Below, in pieces: positions 20,996 through 31,404 of a DNA stretch of 64,000 nt. Under the pieces are notes generated by a model that was given only the letters and a program-made list of their open reading frames with translations, had not been told where the DNA came from and ran no database searches. Made by a program: the position numbers and the translations under genes. Positions within the stretch are counted from its first letter, which is position 1, and each line of letters starts with the position of its first letter. Source of the DNA: Rhodeus uyekii. Taxonomy: Eukaryota; Chordata; Actinopteri; Cypriniformes; Acheilognathidae. The stretch is taken from assembly GCA_037043235.1 (NCBI GenBank), contig JAWRVZ010000156.1:1555525-1619524 (forward strand), in the 5' to 3' direction.

Positions 20996-21987
20996 CAGGG
21001 GTGTCAAACGTACGGCCCGCGGGCCGGATCCGGCCCGCCAGGGGGTTCAGGCCGGCCCCGGAGATAAATCTGCAATATGAAAAAAAAAAATTCATTTTCG
21101 GCGGAACTAACAGCAGATGGCAGCACTGAGTTCTGTCAGTTTATGCGCTGTCCTGTTGGCCGTGGCAACCTCATCGTCGAAATTTCTTTGTCAAAAAAGA
21201 GAAAAGTGGACACAAAGTGTCAGATTTTTCAAGAAAAATTGACCTCTTCCTATCCACGGAGGTGACTGGGAACCTGAGAATACAGAAGGTAAATTAAATG
21301 TTGGTAGGTCTGAGGAAAAAGCGATCTGTTTTCACCCGAAGCTGAGAGTTCAGTGAGGCTGCAGTGAAAGCCAGTTACGTGCAGCAAGCGTTCATCCTGA
21401 CGTGAGGCAGTACAAAGACAAGATTTCAGAGTTGCTGAGGGAGTTTGAGAAACTATTTCAGGTCTTTAGCGAATTGCAGTTTTCGCAAATTGATAAAGTT
21501 AATTTGTTTACATAAAAAAACACACATACTTATGTATAAACTTGCAAATTTTACAAAAACTTTTTTTTTTTAAAACAGCTGCCACTTAAGATTTTAAGTG
21601 TGTGAAGTCAATTCATGTGTTCAGAATTGCTTCCCAGAGTTGGAAAATTAATTTTAAATAATTGATATTTGATTTATGTTAACATGCAGGACAGTGTTTT
21701 AAAGTTCCACAAAATGTTCCATAAACTGTTCCATAAAGTTCCATAAATTGAGTAAAGGTGTTTTTGAAATTGCACATACTATACGTAGGTTGTTCATAAT
21801 ATATTTTGTAAAAGGACAATTAATTTAATTTAAAGATTTTTATAATTTAATATAATTTATAATATAATGCACTAATACAAAAAAAGCGGACTTATTGTTA
21901 GTTCTATGTGTTTTTGCTGGTCTGGCCCCCTTGACATCAGATTAAGCAGTATGCGGCCTCCCGACCAAAATGAGTTTGACACCCCTG
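20996..21987. mobile_element. Internally deleted hAT (Charlie-type) element with 8-bp TSD
   Basis: The ends are CAGGGGTGTCAAACGTACGG and, inverted, CAGGGGTGTCAAACTCATTT. A perfect 8-bp target duplication GTTTACGC flanks it at 20988-20995 and 21988-21995. The uninterrupted target is seen at about 39185 and, inverted, near 15557, which proves insertion at this site. Length is 992 bp. The interior retains coding traces of a hAT/Charlie transposase on the plus strand: SKKRKVDTKCQIFQEK (about 21190-21237) and RQYKDKISELLREFEKLFQ (about 21405-21461). Most of the gene is deleted, so it needs a transposase supplied elsewhere. Confidence 0.93.
21077..21480 (+). pseudogene. hAT/Charlie transposase N-terminal traces
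   Basis: The frame at 21077-21265 contains KKRKVDTKCQIFQEK, close to the start of Charlie-type transposases just upstream of their BED zinc finger. A second trace near 21405-21461 reads RQYKDKISELLREFEK. The region between and after has frameshifts and a large internal deletion removing the catalytic domain. Confidence 0.6.
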
Positions 21988-22286
21988 GTTTACGCTGTGA
22001 GCGAAATTGTGTTTGGAGAATATAATTAAAGGTTTGTATTGGGAATCGAAGGTGTTTTTTATTGTATAGTGGTAAATCTCTGCTGTTAGTTGGTGCACAT
22101 ATGCCTTTTGTTGTTAGCAAACGTGTATGTACATTTTTATAGCATGCCGATCGCTTCATCTATTTACATAGATATATTTGGGGATAGGTTATCTCGCTAA
22201 ACGGTTATCTGGACGCTTTTTTGCAACCCCGACCCAGCAAACACAAACGTTCCCTTAATGTTCCCATTTGGTTACCGTTTGGTTAA
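21988..22286. other. No recognisable gene; minisatellite start
   Basis: Continuation of the arm sequence (equivalent to 39189-39480). From about 22240 it enters the GTTCCC minisatellite (CACAAACGTTCCCTTAATG), where a LINE fragment is inserted. Confidence 0.6.
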
Positions 22287-23028
22287 TTTGTCATGGAGTC
22301 ATGGAGAGTGTAGAAAGCAGAAGGGTGGGCACCCTTATAAGCTCCGTCTCAGCCAGGGAGCAAAGGCTTGGTCCTTGCAAAATCCACGGTGTTGGTTAAT
22401 GAATCGAACGGCGACCTTGTTGCTCCGACATGTGCTGGTCCACTACTCGCTTAAAACATGCCTCATTATTGGCTTCGACGGCCTCCACTGGAAGTCCATT
22501 CCACGCGTCGACCACCCTTGTTGATAGGGTTGCATCAATTCGAACTCGGCGCCTTCTGGGCTTGAACAGCTTCCAGCTATGGCCTTTGTGTTTGTGTCGT
22601 TTAGCGTGAAAAACGCCTTCAAACCCTCCCTCAATTGTCCTCGTAGGATGCGTCGTGTATATATGAGATCGCCACGCCGTCGTCGAAACTCAAGAGTGTA
22701 TAGTTTCAGATGGGCCAGGCGGTCTTCGTACGGCAAAGCACGAATCCCTGGAATCATTTGAGTACCGTGGCGTTGTACTTTCTCCAGGTCATCCTTTTCG
22801 AACTTCAGAAGAGGGCAGCAAGCCGGCTGCCCGTACTCCAGGATCGGACGCACGTGTGATGCAAACAGAGTCCTGAAAGTGTCAGGGGATAGTCTTGAGA
22901 ATGAATGGCCAATCCAGCGCAACAGTTTGCTGGCAGCTGCGACCTTTTTCAAGGTGTCTGGCGCTGTTTTCATGTCACTTGTTACGATGACTCCGAGGTC
23001 CTTCTCCTGGGTCGCATTTCTCGCAATT
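22287..23028 (-). mobile_element. 5'-truncated CR1/jockey-type LINE fragment
   Basis: Absent from the equivalent right-arm site (about 39484), where GGTTATTTTTTTGGC is uninterrupted. The minus strand encodes the C-terminal part of a reverse-transcriptase protein (RPILEYGQPACCPLLKFEKD, LEKVQRHGTQMIPGIRALPY, LEFRRRRGDLIYTRRIL), then a basic stretch and VVDAWNGLP-type words in another frame. The 3' end has short repeats of CATGACTC (CCATGACTCCATGAC), in keeping with CR1/L2-like short-repeat tails. Confidence 0.82.
22443..22973 (-). pseudogene. Reverse transcriptase C-terminal fragment
   Basis: A 176-codon frame. Residues 35-110 match the thumb and post-RT region of jockey/CR1-group elements (SHVRPILEYG, LEKVQR, MIPGIRALPYEDRL, RRRRGDLI). 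A one-base shift near 22610 moves the continuation (KGHSWKLFKPRR then ATLST and AWNGLP) into the next frame. The catalytic palm motifs lie upstream and are not present. The closest family was not identified from sequence alone. Confidence 0.75.
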
Positions 23029-23345
23029 TTTTGGCTAATTTTAAAACTTATAGAGAGGGTTCCCAGAACGTTCCCATTTAGTTTTTTTTTTTTTTTTTTG
23101 GCTTAATTTTGAACTTATAGAGAACGTACCCAGAACATTCCTTGCAGGTTATTTTATGGGATAATTTTGAAACTTATAGAGAACGTTCCCTGCAGGTTTT
23201 TCTTTTTTTTTTTGGCTAATTGTAAAACCTATAGAGAGGGTTCCCAGAACGTTCCCTGCAGGTTATTTTTTTGGGCTTAATTTTTAAACTTAAAAAAGTA
23301 AAAAAAGTTTTTGGGGTTATTTTAAAACCTAAAGAGAATATTTTC
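23029..23345. repeat. GTTCCC minisatellite (middle copy)
   Basis: About five imperfect units of 60-70 bp with TATAGAGAGGGTTCCCAG, AACGTTCCCTGCAGG and T-rich spacers. It is the same array as 39440-39800. Confidence 0.85.
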
Positions 23346-24589
23346 AGAAAATAATTCAACGAATCTAACATTCTTTAGTTCCACAAGCCAGAAAAAAAAT
23401 CTGCCAGTAAATGATTTAGTGCACAATGTTTTTTGAGTTTAGTTGTAAGAATTTCTGAAAAAATACTGCATTCATGTCTTGAAGAAAATGACAAAACAAC
23501 TGACGATTTGAATCCGGTTAGATGTGCAGCGCTGGACCTTTCAAATACTGTGTTTGAATCCGTACGTGAATTGAGACACGCTGCTGCATTGCACGCCTGA
23601 TATTGAGGGGCGGAGCGTCACCAACTCTTGCAGTTCTATACATTCATGAGAAATGAGAACTGATACAGTTTTTCACTGTTTATTTCCTCATTGTATGATT
23701 TATAGGTCTCATTCCATCAACACAAGAAAATCAGTCTTTATAATAGAATGATAGGCAAGTTTTTCCTCCGACTTGCTATCAATTATTTAAATAATAAATG
23801 TTATGAAATGCAATAGATTTGTATTTTGCAATGAGAATATATTTTGTTGTGGTACCAAAAATACAGTAATGTAAATAACACCTCAAATCTAACCCCTTTC
23901 ACATAATCAACCTTCATTGTTATTTCTGGATTCTAGGAGCAACAGAAAATAATTTCAGAACACTGAAGGCAAGAGATGTGGAAGAGCTTATTGCAATGCT
24001 TCTGAAATGTGCCCCACATAGAAATTTAAAATGGTAAGCAATAATGTCCCTCTGTTTTAGATTATAAATAGCATGTCATACTACGAGATGAGATGTTAGA
24101 GTAGGTAGAAAACCATTGCATATCAGCTCTTTTTAAAACTCAGTAAACTGTGAAATTTAATGTATCTCTGTAAACACTACAGTTTTAGCCTTAAGTATCA
24201 GCACTAATGTATTTTTGCAAGGAATATCATAACATCAGTGTGTATAACATCACTTCACAAGATATCAGCCAAACTTCAATGGACAGAACTATTAGATCTA
24301 CACAATCATCCACAGTAATTAACAGTCCATTGTTTATATTATATCTGTCTGACTCATGTATGTTTCTTTGTTTTTGATTTGCAGATAATGGGGAAATTTT
24401 TTTTTTTTCCACATTTCATTGTGTGTAAATATTGTTTAAATATTCATGTTTATAATTACATTTTCTAAATACAATTGTGTAATATGTTTAAATATGTAAA
24501 CATGAATTCTATATGGCTTCTATATGTGTTTAAAGAATATTCATGTCTCTCTTCCGTCTATCACAGACATCTACACATCTACACATCTA
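23346..24589. other. No recognisable gene
   Basis: Equivalent to right-arm 39800-40852 plus 41380-41575. It includes TGAGGGGCGGAGCGTCACC (about 23603) and AACACTGAAGGCAAGAGATG (about 23958). The left arm lacks roughly the first 800 bp. The uninterrupted target site of the right-arm solo LTR (TATGTTTCTTTGTTTTTG) is at about 24359. Confidence 0.6.
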
Positions 24590-24965
24590 CACACATCACG
24601 TTATATCCGCAAAGCCACCCTCCTGCCGTCCGGAAAACGGTATCGAAGAATTTGGTCTCTCACAACCAGATTTTTTCCCCATGGTATCAGACTGCTAAAA
24701 TCATAACTCAAACAAACTGCACTACTTTTTGACTGTTACCATCAAACTGTGACAAAATTAAACTGTGCACTTTATGTATGTATGTAGTTTTTTTTCCGTA
24801 TCTACTGTGTATTATGTCTGCGCTAAGGTCTGTGCTGTCTGTTTGCACTTTGTGCTCTTATGTATAGAGGTTTTTGTTCTATAGTGCCTTGGTCCTGGAG
24901 GAACGTTTCGTTTCACTACTTGTATATGGCTGAAATGACAATAAAATCCACTTTGACTTTGTTCA
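24590..24965 (+). mobile_element. Retroelement 3' tail, middle copy
   Basis: Plus-strand copy of the tail described at 14290-14650, with CCTCCTGCCGTCCGGAAAAC at the start and ATGACAATAAAATCCACTTT at the end, including an AATAAA signal. A short coding trace, YIRKATLLPSGKRYRRI, is visible at about 24600-24650. Confidence 0.6.
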
Positions 24966-25735
24966 TGATTAAATTTTCTAAATACAATTGTGTAATATGT
25001 GTTTAAATATGTTCATGGCTTATCTACTTTGTGTATGTATGTTTTTACAAAGAGATTGAGATTATAGAGATTTTCAATAAATGTTACTTGTAATAACTTT
25101 CTATTCATTTTAATGTTTTTGAGCAAGAAGTAATTTAGAAGATGTAGTTTGTAGAATGATTATTTTTGTACAGGCATAACAACATCCGATTCCGGGATGT
25201 TCCCCGAACCAATCGCGAACGTTCCCAGAACATATTTTTAGTTATACAGTGAGGATGTCAAAAACTCGCCACACTAACAAAAATACAACACTTTTATTTT
25301 TTAAATGGCTTGTTTTCAAAGGTGTTTCAGATAACGTTCAATTGAGCACTATAGGTGTCACCGTGGAGACGGGTGTCGGTATAGATTCAAAGTCTCGACC
25401 CACAGCACATTTGCTTTAAACGTTTCAGTGCTTTATGAAGCCTCGCTTTATACACCACTAGGAATCGGTTCACTTCAAATGAAAGCCTTTTAACATGTTT
25501 GTTTGTTGAGCAGTTGAACTCATCACAGAGGCTTATATAGAACTTGAAGAACGCAATGTTTAATCACAGGTGTTTGTACTGGGCTTAGAAACGCAACATC
25601 CAATCGCACGCGTTTACGCATGCAACATTCAAGCACACTGTTGTGGCGTTGAGTTGAGGAATAACGTAAAGGTGTTTTTTTATTTTGTAAATGCTACAGG
25701 AAACTCACTCAAATTAATCAGATGAGAAATTTTGG
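24966..25735. other. No recognisable gene; contains CCAAT-type unit
   Basis: Includes GTTCCC minisatellite words at 25190-25240. A unit near 25465-25640 (GAATCGGTTCACTTCAAATG, CATCCAATCGCACGCG) is related to the CCAAT-rich block at 4310-4880. The left arm lacks 25241-25990 or its equivalent; the right arm keeps it (42520-43290). Confidence 0.55.
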
Positions 25736-26520
25736 ACTAACCGGTGGGGTGCGGTGGAACAAAATTCTATTTGGTCATGGAACAAATTGTTCTGCGGAGC
25801 TGCTATATTATTTTATAATTGCCCTGCGATAGATGTACACAAAACTAACGCAAATGGTCACTGTGTCCTTTCAACTGATGATTTGTTTATTATAGTAGAG
25901 AATATATATGGTTATAATAATATTTCTCAAAACAAAGAATTGTTATCTGAAGTTTCTGAAATAATAGCAGGCCTGAATCTCACATATTCCACAGACTATC
26001 ATATTAGGAGGGGATTTTAACAAGGTTCAGGATGATTGGATGGACCGGTCACCTTCTAATTTCCAATACCCCCCCAAAGCTAAGGAAGTGCATTTCAATT
26101 TTTTTTATGATATTTACCCATCCTTAGAGCTTCTTAGATATAGATTTAACACGGATCACAATTGTTGTACTTTTTGTGATTGTGAAATTGAAACAACAGT
26201 ACATTTGTTTTTTGATGGCTTATTTTGCAAAACCTTTTGGTTGACATATATGAGTGGCTTAAAAGTACAATTACTTTGATTTCATCATTTTCTAAAAACG
26301 GCATCATTTTCGGTGTAATAATGGAAAATGTACACAGTCAATACATTTTGAAAAATATTCTCATTCTGGGGAAATATTTATATTCATTAATGTAAGTGCC
26401 TTAAAACAAAGCCATTATTTTTAGTTTTTCAGAAAGAATTTTGGATTTATTTTAAATCATTAAGATTACTAAAATCGAGAAGTGGAAGAAGACTTTTTTG
26501 GTTTATTGAACAAATTTAAG
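25736..26520 (+). pseudogene. L1/Tx1-type LINE remnant, longest copy
   Basis: The frame at 25754-26020 has words typical of L1/Tx1 APE endonucleases (IYGYNNISQNKELLSEVSEI), leading to a GGDFN motif broken here by a small deletion (TATCATATTAGGAGGGGATT). After a deletion, 26040-26279 encodes a C-terminal region with a CTFCDCEIETTVHLFFDGLF zinc-knuckle-like pattern found at the end of these LINE proteins. The whole reverse transcriptase is missing. The C-terminal part survives only in this copy. Confidence 0.75.
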
Positions 26521-27330
26521 CTGTTGTATAATTGTTTTTTTCTTCTCTCTCTCTCTATCTCTTTGTTTTTCTTTCTTTTTTGGAGTTGTGCTCTGTAATT
26601 CATAATTCAGTATAAGTGATTTTGTATTGCCTTATTATAATTGTTTTTCTTGCGATAAAAATCAATCACTCCTGCCACCGGTGAGGTTTTACAGAGCGTA
26701 TTTCTCGAGAGAGTTTCGACTACCTGTGATTTCCCGCACGCGGTCACGTGGCTCAACTTTGCGCTGTCAGTCTGTTTGAATTTATAAACTGTATTAAGCG
26801 TTATAGACAGCAGTTTGAATATATTTGCTGTGAGTTTTGGTAAATATGAATGCATAATGTGACATGATGCATTGAATACTACTCTGATGTCATGTACCTT
26901 AGTATTTTATGTTTGGGGAGTGATGGATTAATGTTTCCTTGTGCATAACCCTCAGGTATTACTTATAGCCTATGGGTCAGAACCAAAAACCAAACACTTT
27001 AAGTATACAATTTATCAATTAAAATAAATCACCATATTTTAGTTCTGTGATATTTTATGGTACTAAGTTGGTCATTAATGGATCATAATTATTGTTTATA
27101 TTACAGTTAAATAAAAAAAAATGTATGGACAGGAGTCCATCTAGAATAAGGAACGGCAGATAGACTGCATTTCACTTTACATCCGGTTTATGCAGTTGAA
27201 AAATGTTTTTAGATTTTCCCCAGTGTTTTTATCAGTCCTTTTTTTTTTCTTTTTATTAAACGTTTTTTAACACGCTTGTTTCTATTTTCAGAATAATGTT
27301 TCACAAGTCCACTCTTGAGTTTAATTGATG
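26521..27330. other. No recognisable gene
   Basis: Inverse of left-arm 12980-13670, including CTCTCTCTCTCTATCTC (about 26545) and CCCGCACGCGGTCACGTGGC. It ends at GAGTTTAATTGATG, where the LINE insertion starts. Confidence 0.6.
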
Positions 27331-27490
27331 CTACTTCTCACCTATGTGCTCCAAGAAGGGAAGTGTAATCTCCCGGCCATACCCTGGAAAACTGCCTTGG
27401 CTTGCAGGCTAAACTAGGTGAGGGGGAAGTGCTGCTTCGCGCTCAGGGCGGAAGAGGACATAGTAGTCCCAACGGCCAGAAGTAGTTCCA

Positions 27491-29887
27491 GTGGAGTGGC
27501 GCCCCAGGGACTTATCAGCCAAGAAAAGCAACATAATGGCAGGACAAAACACATCAAACCGTATACTTCCAGTGGCCGGAGTCCACAGGAGCATTGCGGC
27601 TGGAAATGGTTCTGGTCGAACTACTACGGTGGAACGACAGTATGATGAAGGACCCTCAAACCCACTCGGGAGGGGTTCATCCGAGAACAGGACTATCAAG
27701 GCTGCACCTTTGCTGCGTTGTAGGAGGGAGCTAACACTGTCTACCTTCAATGCACTCACGATCCGCGAAGAGGCTCGAGCTCAGGAACTGGCGGCGTGCG
27801 CAAAGGCAGTAGGTATCAGCATCTTAGGCATTCAGGAACATCGAAGAGTGCATGCACAATCTGAGGTTGTCTACAGTATGTTAGAAGGGATGTACCTCGT
27901 CACCACATCAGCATGGAGGGACCCTGTGACGAATTCGGCACAAGGAGGAGTTGGCTTACTTCTTAACAGCCACGCCAGGAAAGCAATTAGAAGCGTCACG
28001 CCTCACGGAAGTCGAATCCTAGTTGCAGAGTTTCAAGGGAACCCTCTAACATCAGTCATAGTTGTTTATTCACCACACAACTCCAGCAACGATGAGGATA
28101 TGGACAACTTTTACACCCAGTTATCTTCTGCCATACAGAGTATACCAGCCCACCATTTTCTTGCAGTACTGGGTGACTTCAACGCCCGGGTAGGCAAAGA
28201 AAATGAGACGTTTGCATACCATGAAGCAACAAACAGGAATGGACAGTACCTGGTAGATCTCGTCCAACAGTACCGCTTAATAATCACAAACACAGCCTTC
28301 AGGAAACGTCCAGGCAAACAGTGGACTTTCAGAGACAGGTTCACCAATGAGAAGCGGCAATTAGACTACATCTTGATTAGAAAGAAATGGAGGAACAGTG
28401 TTTTAAACACAGAAGCATATAGCTGCTTTGACTCCGTAAACTCTGATCACAGACTAGTGTCAACAAAGGTGAGACTCAGCTTACGAGTAAACAAAACAAC
28501 TGGACGCAGAGTAAAGCATGACTGGCAAACCTTCAGTACCAACTTAGATCTGCAGCAGCGATACACAGTGGAGGTTAGGAACCGCTACCAGACACTCAAG
28601 AGAGAGGAGGAAACGGCTACAGAGACATACCAACACTTTGTGGATGCAAGTATAGAAGCACTGAAACTTGTGCCTGAGGTCCAGAAAGCAAAGAGGACAC
28701 ACCAGTCAGATCATCCAGATGTTGTGAGAGCCCGCAAGGCTGTGGACACTGCAAGATCCACATACACAAGGAATGATTCGGAGCAACATCTGGAAGACCT
28801 CAAGGTTGCGAAAAGCTATCTTTTGTCAGTATACAACAGGCTCAAAGAAGAGGAGCTGGCAGAGAAGATAAGTCTGGTGGAAGGTGCTTCAGAGAGCATG
28901 AAGTATAGCGAGGCATGGAATATCGTTAATAACATCAGCGGTCGAGGTTCAACCAAAGCAGGACAGATGGAAGGAACCACAGCAGATAACCGGGTGAAAA
29001 CATGGTTCACACACTTCAAGAACCTGCTAGGCAACCCTCCAGTGGTTGAGGAAGAAGACGAGGAAATTCCGCAGATCTTCTCCAACCTTGACATAGAGGA
29101 AGGACCTTTCACCATGCACGAGTTTGCCAAAGTTAAACGCTCACTAAGGAAAGGGAAAAGCGCTGGTCCCGACGGGATACCTCCAGAGATCATCAAATAC
29201 TGTGACCTAGATGATATTCTTCTGGACATCTGCAATGTTGCCCTAATGAAGAATGATAAACCGGAGCAGTGGACATGGTCAAACATCATCCCAGTACCAA
29301 AGTCTGGCAATCTGACCAAAGCTGACAACTATAGAGGAATCAGCTTAACCTGCATCATAGCAAAGCTGTATAACCGAATGATCCTAAACAGAATACGACC
29401 AGTGATTAACCTGAGGATGAGATATAACCAGAATGGTTTTCGAATCGGTAGGACAACAGTTGCCCAGATCCTCGCATTGAGAAGAATCATAGAAGAGGTA
29501 AAGAAGAACAACCTCTCTGCAATTCTTACGTTCATCGATTTCAAGAAGGCATTCGACTCCATCCACAGGGGGAAGATGATGCGTATTCTGAAAGCATACG
29601 GGATCCCTTCAAGATTACTCTCTGCCATAGAAACCATGTACTCTGGCACAAAGGCAAAAGTCGTAACACCAGATGGGACAACAGAAGAATTCGACATCTT
29701 AGCAGGAGTTCTTCAGGGGGATACATTGGCCCCATTCTTGTTTGTCATAGTTCTTGACTACGCCCTACGAAAGGCTACTGCAAACTATGAACACCTAGGC
29801 TTTACAATAACTCCAAGAAGGTCTAGAAGATGGACCAGTAACTCTGACAGACTTGGAATTCGCAGACGACATATGTCTTCTCTCTGA
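27491..29887 (+). CDS. RTE-type LINE protein, endonuclease and RT part 1
   Basis: 798 codons. Residues about 80-330 form an APE endonuclease: STFNALT (N87), GIQEHR (E116), YSPHN (193-197), GDFNARVG (D229, N231) and the catalytic pair in NSDHR (D319-H320). It nicks target DNA to prime reverse transcription. A charged linker follows, then the RT from about 554: GKSAGPDGIPPE, IIPVPKSG, NYRGISL, NQNGFRIGRTT, motif A FIDFKKAFD (D683) and motif B GVLQGDTLAPFLF (741-751). The frame then diverges after about residue 780, because a one-base shift near 29833 moves motif C into the overlapping downstream frame. An in-frame ATG at 27536 could be an alternative start. Confidence 0.88.
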   Translation: MEWRPRDLSAKKSNIMAGQNTSNRILPVAGVHRSIAAGNGSGRTTTVERQYDEGPSNPLGRGSSENRTIKAAPLLRCRRELTLSTFNALTIREEARAQELAACAKAVGISILGIQEHRRVHAQSEVVYSMLEGMYLVTTSAWRDPVTNSAQGGVGLLLNSHARKAIRSVTPHGSRILVAEFQGNPLTSVIVVYSPHNSSNDEDMDNFYTQLSSAIQSIPAHHFLAVLGDFNARVGKENETFAYHEATNRNGQYLVDLVQQYRLIITNTAFRKRPGKQWTFRDRFTNEKRQLDYILIRKKWRNSVLNTEAYSCFDSVNSDHRLVSTKVRLSLRVNKTTGRRVKHDWQTFSTNLDLQQRYTVEVRNRYQTLKREEETATETYQHFVDASIEALKLVPEVQKAKRTHQSDHPDVVRARKAVDTARSTYTRNDSEQHLEDLKVAKSYLLSVYNRLKEEELAEKISLVEGASESMKYSEAWNIVNNISGRGSTKAGQMEGTTADNRVKTWFTHFKNLLGNPPVVEEEDEEIPQIFSNLDIEEGPFTMHEFAKVKRSLRKGKSAGPDGIPPEIIKYCDLDDILLDICNVALMKNDKPEQWTWSNIIPVPKSGNLTKADNYRGISLTCIIAKLYNRMILNRIRPVINLRMRYNQNGFRIGRTTVAQILALRRIIEEVKKNNLSAILTFIDFKKAFDSIHRGKMMRILKAYGIPSRLLSAIETMYSGTKAKVVTPDGTTEEFDILAGVLQGDTLAPFLFVIVLDYALRKATANYEHLGFTITPRRSRRWTSNSDRLGIRRRHMSSL

Positions 29888-30611
29888 CGAAATTCAAGAA
29901 GCACAGGAACTTCTAGAGAGAGTCGAAAAGGAATGTTCAAAAGTGGGATTGCATCTAAATGCCAAGAAAACTGAATACATGGCTTTTAACATTGGTGAAC
30001 ACCAACCACTGACAACCAGCGATGGATCACAGTTAAAACGCACTGGTGATTTCAAATATCTTGGAGCATGGGTCAACACAACAGAGCAAGACATCCGGAT
30101 AAGGAAGTCTATTGCTTGGAAAGCACTGCATGGCATGAAGAAAATTTGGAAGTCTACACTATCCAAGAGACTCAAGGCAAGATTCTTCATTGGAGCAGTG
30201 GAGACTATACTTCTCTATGGGTGTGAAGCCTGGACACTAACCGGGACCCTCTCAAAGGCATTAGATGGTTGCTATACCAGAATGCTGAGAATGGTGTTCA
30301 ACATCAGCTGGAAGGACCATGTCACCAATGCGGAGCTATATGGAGATCTACCGAGGTTAACAGACAAGATTGCTGCACGACGCCTAAGTCTCGCTGGACA
30401 CTGCTTTAGACATCCTGAACTCCCTGCTCACCACGTAATACTGTGGCAGCCAAAACATGGAAAGATGGGAGTCGGGCGCCCACCGATAACGATGGTAAAC
30501 ACCTTACTATCAGACACCAGTGTCATCACCGTCGAGGAACTAGCTACTTGTATGCAGGACAGAGATGTATGGCGCCGCTGTTGTAGAGCTCGGCTTTCAA
30601 CGCCGACTTAG
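29838..30611 (+). CDS. RTE-type LINE protein, RT part 2 (after frameshift)
   Basis: Continues the upstream protein in the next frame; no ATG of its own is needed. FADD, the catalytic RT motif C, is encoded at 29859-29870. It is followed by LNAKKTEYMAFN (the usual VGL-LN-KKT thumb region), KYLGAW, then the C-terminal domain LLYGCEAWTL, YTRMLRMVFNISWKDHV, RRLSLAGHC and GVGRPP. The reading frame is open to the stop at 30609. All catalytic residues are therefore present in the DNA, but the shift separates motifs A/B from C. The element as assembled would not make one intact enzyme unless the shift is a sequencing error or is bypassed. Confidence 0.85.
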   Translation, partial: VTLTDLEFADDICLLSDEIQEAQELLERVEKECSKVGLHLNAKKTEYMAFNIGEHQPLTTSDGSQLKRTGDFKYLGAWVNTTEQDIRIRKSIAWKALHGMKKIWKSTLSKRLKARFFIGAVETILLYGCEAWTLTGTLSKALDGCYTRMLRMVFNISWKDHVTNAELYGDLPRLTDKIAARRLSLAGHCFRHPELPAHHVILWQPKHGKMGVGRPPITMVNTLLSDTSVITVEELATCMQDRDVWRRCCRARLSTPT

Positions 30612-30619
30612 TAGTAGTA

Positions 30620-31358
30620 TATATATCAAGAAAAAGATGTGCTAGAGATAAATTTGTAAAATTATATTCCAAATTTGGATTAAATATATAGTTCATATTT
30701 AACAACAGTTGTTAACATTGTTCTTTTGGTTGATTTTATTATAAAAAAAAAAGAAGATCTGATTATTTGAAAAAAAAAAAAACATTACTAAGATTACCAA
30801 AATAATTATTAGTGGCAGCCCTACATTTAGTAATCAACTTTTCGAAATTGTCTTTGTCACTTTCAGTCAGATAGACAGTTTTTCAAGTCGTTTGAAGATT
30901 TTTTTAAAATAATGTTATTTTTTTTTTAATATTCTTATTCTGTTAGTAATTAATATGTTACCCTTCTATAATGTTTCAGAAACTAAACAGTTTGGACACT
31001 ATTAGACTGGATGATTCTTCGAAGTACCATCCAAAGCTACGTATTTAAAGATTTTGCTTCAGTAACTAATACAGTACTGTATGCACATAAGAACATTTGC
31101 AGGAATATATTAGCACTTAATCTAATATCAACTGGACAATTGAATTCAGAATGTCTGAGAAGATCAAGTTTGCTAGAACACTGATGACAAGCTGGATATC
31201 AGCATCTCTTGGGTCATTTCTTTCTGTAATATTTAGTCTGTCTCCATTTTTCTGCTTCTTCATATAATCCAGACTCGAAGATGGTGAGCTCAAAACTCCA
31301 GCTGTCGTCAGAATCCGTGTGCATACAAAAATCTGACTTATTACAATTAATGGCAAAA

Positions 31359-31404
<46 letters not shown>

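Larger units (their letters stand above)
27331..30619 (+). mobile_element. Nearly complete RTE-type non-LTR retrotransposon
   Basis: About 3.29 kb, private to the middle copy. It has a short 5' UTR and an endonuclease plus reverse transcriptase protein, with no separate ORF1. The almost absent 3' UTR ends in TAGTAGTAGT immediately after the stop codon. Compact size, the APE-RT layout and a short-repeat tail fit the RTE group. Compared with the arms (44131-44350 and its left equivalent) about 220 bp of target sequence are missing at the insertion, and no target duplication was found. Codon content is GC-richer than the surroundings, so the insertion looks recent. Confidence 0.9.

Noticed and set aside
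28816..29697. Minus-strand frames of 122-170 codons opposite the LINE
   Set aside because: They are shadows of the plus-strand endonuclease-RT frame, which carries all recognised motifs.
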